Positions 1 through 4,623 of a stretch of 5,072 nt of DNA are shown here, piece by piece. Origin of the DNA: JAWXCH01 sp034440595 (lineage in GTDB: Bacteria; Planctomycetota; Planctomycetia; Pirellulales; JALHPA01); the NCBI GenBank assembly GCA_034440595.1, contig JAWXCH010000453.1, positions 1 through 5,072 of the forward strand, in the 5' to 3' direction. The notes beneath the pieces were generated by a model. It saw nothing but the letters and a program-made list of their open reading frames with translations, searched no databases and was not told the origin of the DNA. Each line of letters begins with the position of its first letter. Within the stretch, counting starts at the first letter, position 1. A program made the position numbers and the translations under genes.

Positions 1-1
1 C

Positions 2-223
2 CTTGGGCAGATGGTCAAGCGGCGGTTGGCCGATGCAGGCTTGCCCGGCCACTTGTCGCCGCACTCGTTCCGCGTCGCCACGATCACCGATTTATTGACG
101 CACGGGGCCACGCTCGAAGACGTGCAGCACTTGGCCGGCCACGCCGACCCTCGCACGACCCGGCTTTACGACCGCCGGCAGCGCCGGATAACCCGAAACA
201 TCGTCGAGCGAATCACGATCTGA
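2..223 (+). CDS. Tyrosine recombinase/integrase, C-terminal catalytic part (5' end outside window)
   Basis: The frame is open from the left edge to a TGA at 221-223, so only the last ~73 residues are visible. They carry the C-terminal half of the tyrosine recombinase (phage integrase) catalytic domain. Counting from the internal Met at 11, these are the HxxR box (H18, R21 in SPHSFR), the LAGH box with H44, and the nucleophilic Tyr Y53 in TTRLYDRR. The first catalytic Arg and the core-binding domain would lie upstream. Enzymes of this family cut and rejoin DNA through a 3'-phosphotyrosyl intermediate, in integration, excision or chromosome resolution. The visible catalytic residues are all intact, so this end looks functional. 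The Met at 11 is unlikely to be the true start, because the domain continues upstream of it. Whether it belongs to a Xer-like, integron-like or transposon-borne group cannot be decided from this fragment. Confidence 0.9.
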   Translation, partial: LGQMVKRRLADAGLPGHLSPHSFRVATITDLLTHGATLEDVQHLAGHADPRTTRLYDRRQRRITRNIVERITI

Positions 224-311
224 TTCCGTGACGGCACGAACCGCCGCGGGCTCAATCCAATTGGTGATAGTACGGCGCCCAGCCGTTTCGTAAACTGTTA
301 TCCACTTGGGA

Positions 312-332
312 GATTGGTATTCTTTACCAATC
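312..332. repeat. 8-bp perfect inverted repeat, 5-nt spacer
   Basis: GATTGGTA (312-319) and TACCAATC (325-332) are perfect reverse complements around TTCTT. The repeat lies ~90 bases past the recombinase stop, in a stretch where no gene is seen. There is no T-run after it, so it is a poor intrinsic terminator. It could be a protein binding site or a recombinase core site, but only its symmetry supports this. Confidence 0.4.
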
Positions 333-440
333 AATGAGGCCGGGATTATAGCTGACTAAAATCACATAACCCGAATCTTCGCAGTCGTTCGGTTCACTGC
401 GCCGTCCCGAGTTTTTCGTGCCGAGATAGTGCCGCTGCGG

Positions 441-476
441 CGCAATAAAGAAGCCGCCCCGTTGCTGGGGCGGCTT
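441..476 (-). terminator. Rho-independent terminator of the PEP-CTERM repeat gene
   Basis: AAGCCGCCCC (451-460) and GGGGCGGCTT (467-476) form a perfect 10-bp stem with a 6-nt loop. Read on the minus strand, the hairpin begins 26 bases after the stop codon of the gene ending at 502 and is followed by CTTTATT, a short U-rich tail. On the plus strand the following bases are TTGGATTGG, a worse tail, so the minus direction is preferred. It might still also stop transcription arriving from the recombinase side. Confidence 0.8.
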
Positions 477-501
477 GGATTGGTTGGACGCACGCGTATC
501 T

Positions 502-1194
502 TCAGTGATTGCGGCGACGGAAGCCGCACCAGCCTAGAGCCGCAAAACCGACCATCGCCAGCACAATGCTCGACGGCTCAGGCACGCCAGTGAGGTGCAT
601 CGGCTGATCACCGGGCGTCCAGGTCTGGCCGCCATCGAAACTCAGCTCGGTGAAGACATCGAAGAAGCTGTCAATCTGATACATCCCTGGTAGTGACGGG
701 CTCTCACGGATTGTGGTTTTTCCTGTCGACGGCAAGGTTGGGCTTTCGCGGATCATTAAGCCCGGTGGCATGGTGCCGCCACTCAGGTCGAGAGACAGCA
801 TTTCAGTATCGAACACTGTCCCATCGCCGGCTGGTGTGGGTCCGCTGTTGGTCGTCCGCATTTGCGAATGCCTAGTGGGTGATTCGCGAACCTGAAATGG
901 ACCGCCCGGTGTTGACAGGCTAATCTCGGTGAAGACGTCGAAGAACGAGTCAATGGAAGTAGCGCCCGGCCCTGGCGGCGGTACTTGTTGCAATTCGGTA
1001 AAGACGTCGAAGAACGAGTCGATCTGGTACAAACCGCCGGGGGTGGCGTAGCTAACCAGAGTTAACGTTGTATGACCGGGCGATGGCAGGTCTCGAGCGG
1101 GTGCGACATATTCGGCCCGCGCTGCGACGGTCGACAAGCTGAGCAACGTCCAAGCCGCTCCCAACACCAGTGACTGTTTGCTGATCGAAATCAT
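502..1194 (-). CDS. Secreted PEP-CTERM protein with repeated IDSFFDVFTE and RESPT motifs
   Basis: This 230-aa protein has a signal peptide (about residues 1-27, cleavage near ARA-EY) and a C-terminal PEP-CTERM sorting tail: VPEPSS at 204-209, a hydrophobic segment at about 210-224, then RRR at 226-228. PEP-CTERM tails are recognised and cut by an exosortase during export to the cell surface or matrix. Between these lie two short motifs. IDSFFDVFTE(L/I) occurs three times (58-68, 81-91, 174-184), the last followed by SFDGGQTW. RESP(T/S) also occurs three times (103-107, 149-153, 163-167). I recognise no enzymatic domain or catalytic residues. A role as surface or matrix protein is inferred only from the sorting signals. 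The ATG is supported by AGAGGAA at 1201-1207, six bases upstream. It is transcribed divergently from the dockerin/PEP-CTERM gene and followed by a strong terminator. Confidence 0.85.
   Translation of the reverse strand: MISISKQSLVLGAAWTLLSLSTVAARAEYVAPARDLPSPGHTTLTLVSYATPGGLYQIDSFFDVFTELQQVPPPGPGATSIDSFFDVFTEISLSTPGGPFQVRESPTRHSQMRTTNSGPTPAGDGTVFDTEMLSLDLSGGTMPPGLMIRESPTLPSTGKTTIRESPSLPGMYQIDSFFDVFTELSFDGGQTWTPGDQPMHLTGVPEPSSIVLAMVGFAALGWCGFRRRNH
643..1029 (-). repeat. Three copies of the IDSFFDVFTE-coding repeat
   Basis: Copies lie at 991-1029, 922-954 and 643-681. The first two share an identical 20-base block (1001-1020 and 932-951) exactly 69 bp, or 23 codons, apart, which suggests a recent in-frame duplication. 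The third is more diverged in DNA but nearly identical in protein, so the amino-acid sequence appears to be under selection. RESP(T/S) codons at 874-891, 736-753 and 694-711 make up a second, interleaved repeat family. Confidence 0.8.
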
Positions 1195-1266
1195 GAGCGA
1201 TTCCTCTTTAATGGCATTTCCCGTATGGACCGAGCCTGAAACCGATCCAGTCTCGCAATGGTCGGC

Positions 1267-1295
1267 ATTCTAACATCGCGCCCCCCCCACGTCTA
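1267..1295 (-). promoter_or_regulatory. Candidate sigma70-type promoter of the PEP-CTERM repeat gene, with a C8 tract in its spacer
   Basis: On the minus strand, TAGACG (1290-1295) and TAGAAT (1267-1272) are separated by exactly 17 bases. They match the -35 consensus at 4 of 6 positions and the -10 consensus at 5 of 6. The site lies ~70 bases upstream of the start codon at 1194. The spacer contains a homopolymer that reads C8 on the plus strand (1281-1288). This is consensus matching only, and planctomycete promoters are poorly defined. Confidence 0.45.
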
Positions 1296-1403
1296 GCGTT
1301 TTGTGAAAATTTTGACATTTTCTCGCCACTCGCCCAAAGCATGCGGTTTTGGCCGGGGAAACGGACCGTTCGGATCGTTTTCTAGCGTCGGGCGCCGGGC
1401 AAA

Positions 1404-1432
1404 TTGACGTTACCCTCTTTCCTTGTTACGAT
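1404..1432 (+). promoter_or_regulatory. Candidate sigma70-type promoter of the dockerin/PEP-CTERM gene
   Basis: TTGACG (1404-1409) and TACGAT (1427-1432) are separated by 17 bases, matching consensus at 5 of 6 and 4 of 6 positions. Transcription would start near 1439 and leave a leader of about 85 bases before the GTG at 1523. The site lies inside the in-frame extension that begins at TTG 1349, which argues against that longer start. A TTGACA at 1312-1317 lacks a convincing -10 at proper spacing. Confidence 0.5.
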
Positions 1433-1508
1433 GTGGTCTTACGTCTGTACCTTTACGCGGATAGCAAGCAGCGCTCGTTCAACGCCGTCTACGTAATCCG
1501 TATCTACC

Positions 1509-1514
1509 AAGGAG
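1509..1514 (+). promoter_or_regulatory. Shine-Dalgarno site that fixes the GTG start at 1523
   Basis: AAGGAG stands eight bases before GTG 1523-1525, and the residues that follow form a typical signal peptide (MSFIQRCILVIALNASLL). The longer in-frame option (TTG at 1349) would put 58 residues before this and bury the signal peptide. The in-frame TTG at 1517 is only two bases from the site, too close. Confidence 0.75.
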
Positions 1515-1522
1515 TATTGCTA

Positions 1523-2368
1523 GTGTCTTTCATACAAAGATGCATACTAGTGATCGCTCTCAACGCCAGTTTGTTGTGTGCGGCAACAACGTCAATTGCG
1601 GGCACTATGGTTAGCAATCTTGCCGAATATAATAATTTCGGGATGGGTACGTTCGGTCTGTATGAACACGCGTCATCGTTTACAACTGATTCTATACCGT
1701 ACCATCTGAATAGCATAACGATTGCCGCTTATGCCAACGCCGATAACACGCAGGGCACTCTTAAGCTCTATTGGGATCTGATGGGAAAGCCGGGAGCATT
1801 ATTTGCCGAATTGGGAACGAAATCAATTCCGGCAGGTGAGCAAATGGTTACCTTTAGTGCCATCGACACTACGCTGAATTCCAACACAACATTCTGGGTG
1901 TCGGTCAGTTCGCCGGGCGATGATTTTGCTTGGACTGGCACAACCTCGACGTCGGAGGTGTCGGCCGGTTCGTGGACCATCGGCGATCAGGTGTTTAATC
2001 GCATCTTTCCAAATCCCACCTGGGCTGCCGTCGATCTTGGTTCTCCATACGAGAGTGGCAAGTTCGCCGTTGACGCCACCGACGCGCGACGCGCTGGCGA
2101 CCTCAACGCTGATGGATTCGTGGGGCAAGCTGATCTCACTAAAATCCTCGAGCACTGGGGGCAAAGTGTCACACCCGGTAGCTGGCCCCTAGGCGATCCA
2201 ACCGGCGATGGCTTCGTCAGTCAAGACGATCTCAATTTAGTCCTTGGTAATTGGGGACTAGGCACTCCGGCAATTGAAACGGTGCCAGAACCAACTACTT
2301 TGTTGATGATGGGCATAGCGGGAATTGGACTACTCGCAATGCAACGTCGACAGCTTCGCGCGAAGTAG
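1523..2368 (+). CDS. Secreted choice-of-anchor R-like protein with type I dockerin and PEP-CTERM tail
   Basis: With the GTG start the protein has 281 residues. A signal peptide covers about 1-26. Residues ~28-190 form a beta-rich region that resembles the choice-of-anchor R type: a SSFTTDS..YHLNSITI stretch, later LKLYWDLMGKPG, and TTFWVSVSSPGDDFAWTG. The domain assignment is from memory of that pattern and moderately sure. Two dockerin-type calcium loops follow, D193-L-N-A-D-G to D204 and D225-P-T-G-D-G to D236, each followed by a helix ending in WG. The tail is a PEP-CTERM signal: VPEPTT at 254-259, a hydrophobic stretch at 260-273, then RRQLRAK. The protein should be exported and processed by an exosortase, and the dockerin may bind a cohesin-like partner or simply calcium. 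The first half seems more AT-rich than the neighbouring genes. No hairpin terminator is visible after the TAG. No enzymatic function is evident. Confidence 0.82.
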   Translation: MSFIQRCILVIALNASLLCAATTSIAGTMVSNLAEYNNFGMGTFGLYEHASSFTTDSIPYHLNSITIAAYANADNTQGTLKLYWDLMGKPGALFAELGTKSIPAGEQMVTFSAIDTTLNSNTTFWVSVSSPGDDFAWTGTTSTSEVSAGSWTIGDQVFNRIFPNPTWAAVDLGSPYESGKFAVDATDARRAGDLNADGFVGQADLTKILEHWGQSVTPGSWPLGDPTGDGFVSQDDLNLVLGNWGLGTPAIETVPEPTTLLMMGIAGIGLLAMQRRQLRAK

Positions 2369-2420
2369 TGGCATGCGTTGATAATCACCAATGAACACGG
2401 TAGTGTAATTTGAGTCCATC

Positions 2421-2467
2421 GGGGCTTCTTGTGGGTCTGTTAGAATTCTCCGTGAAGGAGAATCATC
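2421..2467 (+). mobile_element. Probable left end and leader of an ISL3-family element
   Basis: The bases before the transposase start codon retain an intact AAGGAG (2455-2460), seven bases from ATG 2468. GGGGCTTCTTGTGGG at 2421-2435 is a candidate terminal repeat, since ISL3-family ends commonly begin with GG. The exact left boundary is not proven, because no matching right end or 8-bp target duplication was found with certainty. Confidence 0.4.
2445..2463 (+). promoter_or_regulatory. Hairpin that would sequester the transposase Shine-Dalgarno site
   Basis: ATTCTCC (2445-2451) and GGAGAAT (2457-2463) pair perfectly around GTGAA. The right arm and loop contain the AAGGAG ribosome binding site of the ATG at 2468. 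In mRNA this stem could hold translation low, as is known for other insertion sequences that limit their transposase. The pairing is seen; the function is inferred. Confidence 0.45.
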
Positions 2468-2540
2468 ATGCAAGACACAGAACTGTACCGTCACATTTTA
2501 GGGCTTTTGTCCCCCAGGTCCGTCGCTAGCGTCCGATTCA
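2468..2540 (+). pseudogene. Truncated ISL3-family transposase, N-terminal fragment
   Basis: From ATG 2468 the frame reads MQDTELYRHILGLLSPRSV and on to about VRF, the characteristic N-terminus of ISL3-family DDE transposases (pattern M-Q-D-x-x-L-Y-x-x-x-L-G-L-x-S-P-W-x-V). The usual Trp after SP is Arg here. Resemblance stops near codon 24 (about 2540). The frame then runs on for 33 meaningless codons over the 3' end of the opposite-strand transporter, to a TAG at 2639-2641. The zinc-finger, helix-turn-helix and DDE catalytic regions of the normally ~400-residue protein are absent, so it cannot transpose by itself. Ribosome binding site and start remain intact, which suggests a fairly recent deletion. 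The assignment rests on a short match and a remembered family pattern, and the right boundary is approximate. Confidence 0.7.
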
Positions 2541-2560
2541 TGGAACGGCCACAAAAACGG

Positions 2561-4414
2561 CTACCCCTGCTTAAAAACCCCCATTTTCTCCAGCGTCGTG
2601 ATAATCGCCAGACCGAAGAAATAGATGCCGGCCAGGGCTAGTGCAATCTTCGTATACCAGCGCGAGCGGAGCGGTTTGGGGAGCAGAATCTGGTTCACTG
2701 CCAGGACGTGAAAACAACTGAAGCCCAGGGCAAAGTTGTAGACGGTGGCTGCCAGCTCTAACAGCACGGCCGGTTTACCAAACGAAAGTGCCACCAGGCC
2801 AAAAAGTGTGTACGCACAGATAACGCCAAAGTAGAGTCGGCCAATCTTATCCGAACCCCACTGCCGCGCAGTGCGGCTGCCGGTCCAAAAAACATCCACC
2901 CAGCGGCGCAAAAAACCATCGGCGGTTGTTGCCGCGCTCGGCCAGAGAATGATCAGCCCGCAAAATAGCATCAGATACCAAAAAAGTTCCCCGGTCGAAC
3001 CTCCCCATAAACCTGCCACTGTTTCTCGCACACCGTTCGCCGTTAAACCTGCCACTTCCCAGTCCGAGGAAGATTCTGTTCCGCGTTTCAAAAATACGAT
3101 CGACAGCATGCCCGGCAGTGCAATCCCGATGAAGCAGGCGGGCATCCAGACGATAAGTTGATCACGCAACACATGCCGATACCATCGGCGAAAGCGCGCG
3201 ATGGTCTCCGTGGTCAACGGAAACACCATGCCAACATGCGACAGCCGGATCTGTTTGCGACCGATGGCACTGGGGATTGCACCAACGTGCTTTCCCATCC
3301 CCCAGCCTTGGTCGCGCGTGTATCCGCTGATCGAAGTATTCGTCAATCCACCAGATCCCGAAATTGCCGCCATGGCGGCAAGCATACCAATCATGCTGAG
3401 CTGGATGGGTGGGATCGCTCGGCCTTCCCACATGGCGACAAAAATGTTGTCGACGTTGTCACCGTCATTGGTACCGTCTCCGTCCAAATCATTCCATTTG
3501 TCGAGGCGATCCACCTTTCCATCCTTGTTTTTATCTTCCCAGGCATCTGGTTTGCCGTCACCATTAGTATCGACGGTTGGCGGGAGGCTCTCGTCGACAT
3601 CCAAATGCCCATCGCCGTCCCAGTCTTCGCCCGGATCAAGCCGACCATTTCCATTTACGTCTTCAGCGTGCCGCACCGGCACATTGCCAATGCTGAGAAA
3701 ACCTTTGCCGATCTCTCGCCACGTGCTCCACGACGAAAACACCACGGCCAAAAACGTCAAAAAGATTAGCACAAAAGCAATCTTGACCGTCATCATCGCT
3801 TTGAGCGAGTTATAAACCTTCCCGCCAAACAACAGCGGCAAGATCGTCATTAGGAACGCGCCGTAGGTCGCGATGTCTACAACGTTCTTGTCGGTGAAGC
3901 CGATCCCGAGAATATTGGTCGTTGCAGTATTCAGTGGATCGGGATTGGGTATATGTCCCAAAAATAGCGCCGAGAGCGGAGTGGCTGCACTGGCCACCAG
4001 ATATGGAAAGAATGAACCAAAATCCAAGAACAAATACGCCACCATCCAAAATCGCGGGCCAGGCAACAGACGGAACTTTCCCGTAAAAATCGGCTCGCCG
4101 GTGTATAGCGTGTAACGGCTGATTTCCAGATTGTAGATCACTTGAAAAACAATACTGAGCGTCGCCAGCCACAATAGCGAACCGCCGTAGCGCGCCGTCA
4201 CCGCCGGCCCGGTAATCCACTCGCCACCCCCAATCGCCGCTCCTCCCATGACCAGCCCTGGCCCGAGCAACATCGCCCAACTGCGCGCGTTGAACCGCGG
4301 CGCAGCAGGCAACTCACCGGCGTCCCAGCGCGGCATCTCTTGCGAGCCGGGGTGTGGTGGCACAAACGGAGCGCTAGATTGCGGCATATCATCGGTAGGC
4401 GTGCTGCTCGACAT
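2561..4414 (-). CDS. Nramp-like (LeuT-fold) transporter with a calcium-binding-loop insert
   Basis: This 617-aa membrane protein has a Pro/Ser-rich tail (1-45), then about eleven hydrophobic segments: ~46-66, 78-100, 122-150, 178-197, 206-228, 336-357, 418-441, 473-495, 526-545, 550-577 and 587-608. The start of the fold (LLGPGLVMGGAAIGGGEW, then YGGSLLWLATLSIVFQ and LEISRYTLYTGE) follows the Nramp (COG1914) pattern of proton-coupled metal carriers. Two key motifs differ. The TM1 DPGN is replaced by G62-G63-G64-E65, and the TM6 MPH region reads GGLTNTS (355-361), so substrate cannot be assumed to be Mn or Fe. Residues 252-320, between TM5 and TM6, hold five DxDxDG-type loops. Typical Nramp proteins have ~400-450 residues; this insert, the N-terminal tail and a long TM6-TM7 loop explain the extra length. 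The ATG at 4414 is accepted although its ribosome binding site (GAGGGA, 11 bases away) is not ideal. It converges with the transposase remnant. Confidence 0.82.
   Translation of the reverse strand: MSSSTPTDDMPQSSAPFVPPHPGSQEMPRWDAGELPAAPRFNARSWAMLLGPGLVMGGAAIGGGEWITGPAVTARYGGSLLWLATLSIVFQVIYNLEISRYTLYTGEPIFTGKFRLLPGPRFWMVAYLFLDFGSFFPYLVASAATPLSALFLGHIPNPDPLNTATTNILGIGFTDKNVVDIATYGAFLMTILPLLFGGKVYNSLKAMMTVKIAFVLIFLTFLAVVFSSWSTWREIGKGFLSIGNVPVRHAEDVNGNGRLDPGEDWDGDGHLDVDESLPPTVDTNGDGKPDAWEDKNKDGKVDRLDKWNDLDGDGTNDGDNVDNIFVAMWEGRAIPPIQLSMIGMLAAMAAISGSGGLTNTSISGYTRDQGWGMGKHVGAIPSAIGRKQIRLSHVGMVFPLTTETIARFRRWYRHVLRDQLIVWMPACFIGIALPGMLSIVFLKRGTESSSDWEVAGLTANGVRETVAGLWGGSTGELFWYLMLFCGLIILWPSAATTADGFLRRWVDVFWTGSRTARQWGSDKIGRLYFGVICAYTLFGLVALSFGKPAVLLELAATVYNFALGFSCFHVLAVNQILLPKPLRSRWYTKIALALAGIYFFGLAIITTLEKMGVFKQG
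3455..3661 (-). other. Region coding five tandem EF-hand-like calcium loops within the transporter
   Basis: In transporter numbering the loops are 252-263 (DVNGNG...E), 264-275 (DWDGDG...E), 282-293 (DTNGDG...E), 294-305 (DKNKDG...D) and 309-320 (DLDGDG...N). All have the 12-residue D-x-(D/N)-x-(D/N)-G spacing; the first two and the third and fourth abut directly. There are no flanking EF-hand helices of normal length, so they resemble thrombospondin-type-3 or dockerin-like calcium repeats more than calmodulin. By Nramp topology (N-terminus inside), this loop should face the periplasm. Confidence 0.85.
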
Positions 4415-4417
4415 ACC

Positions 4418-4455
4418 CTGTTGTGTCCCTCAATGAAACAGTCGTGTCCTTCAAT
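4418..4455 (-). repeat. Imperfect 17-bp direct repeat with 21-bp period in the transporter leader
   Basis: On the minus strand, ATTGAAGGACACGACTG (4455 to 4439) and ATTGAGGGACACAACAG (4434 to 4418) agree at 14 of 17 bases and start 21 bp apart, close to two helical turns. The downstream copy contains the GAGGGA that probably acts as ribosome binding site. This could be a tandem operator, a duplicated ribosome binding region, or a chance duplication. Confidence 0.5.
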
Positions 4456-4494
4456 AATCCGGAATCGCGACGCAGGCAGATTCTCCCTCGGTAC

Positions 4495-4516
4495 AGACCA
4501 ACTCGAATGTCGGTCT
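4495..4516. repeat. Imperfect inverted repeat upstream of the transporter
   Basis: AGACCAAC (4495-4502) and GTCGGTCT (4509-4516) are reverse complements with one mismatch, around the 6-base spacer TCGAAT. The repeat lies ~80-100 bases before the transporter start, where an operator or leader hairpin might be expected. No convincing -35/-10 pair was found in this 209-base gap. Confidence 0.3.
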
Positions 4517-4623
4517 AACAAGCTCTCCAGAATGGCAACAATTGGCCTGCGATGCAAGCAAGAAGCCGGATTTTCTGCCGGGCCAATTGGGGCTAGCCCG
4601 CGCGCAACCCGCCTGCAATCAAA

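Noticed and set aside
298..306. TTATCCACT, one mismatch from a DnaA box
   Set aside because: It is a single copy with no cluster, no AT-rich unwinding region and no replication gene nearby, so it is expected by chance.
92..334. Minus-strand open frame of 80 codons opposite the recombinase end
   Set aside because: It overlaps conserved recombinase catalytic boxes on the other strand and has no coding signature of its own.
643..1029. Repeats considered as a CRISPR array
   Set aside because: Repeats are in frame with a protein, unequal in spacing, and diverge mostly at synonymous positions; they are protein repeats.
2524..2531. CGCTAGCG palindrome near the transporter end, considered as part of a terminator
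   Set aside because: It is an 8-bp restriction-site-like palindrome with no loop and no T-run, so it is probably chance.
3158..3815. Long plus-strand open frames of ~200 codons opposite the transporter
   Set aside because: They are antisense shadows: the opposite strand encodes a coherent membrane protein, and the shadow proteins show no domain, signal or ribosome binding site.
3810..4280. Minus-strand open frame of ~156 codons inside the transporter gene
   Set aside because: It is an out-of-frame reading of the transporter 5' half with low-complexity, non-family sequence.
4590..4599. GGGCTAGCCC palindrome after the beta-RFAP synthase stop, considered as terminator
   Set aside because: It has no loop of its own and no U-run follows; alternative pairings in the area are short, so a terminator is not supported.
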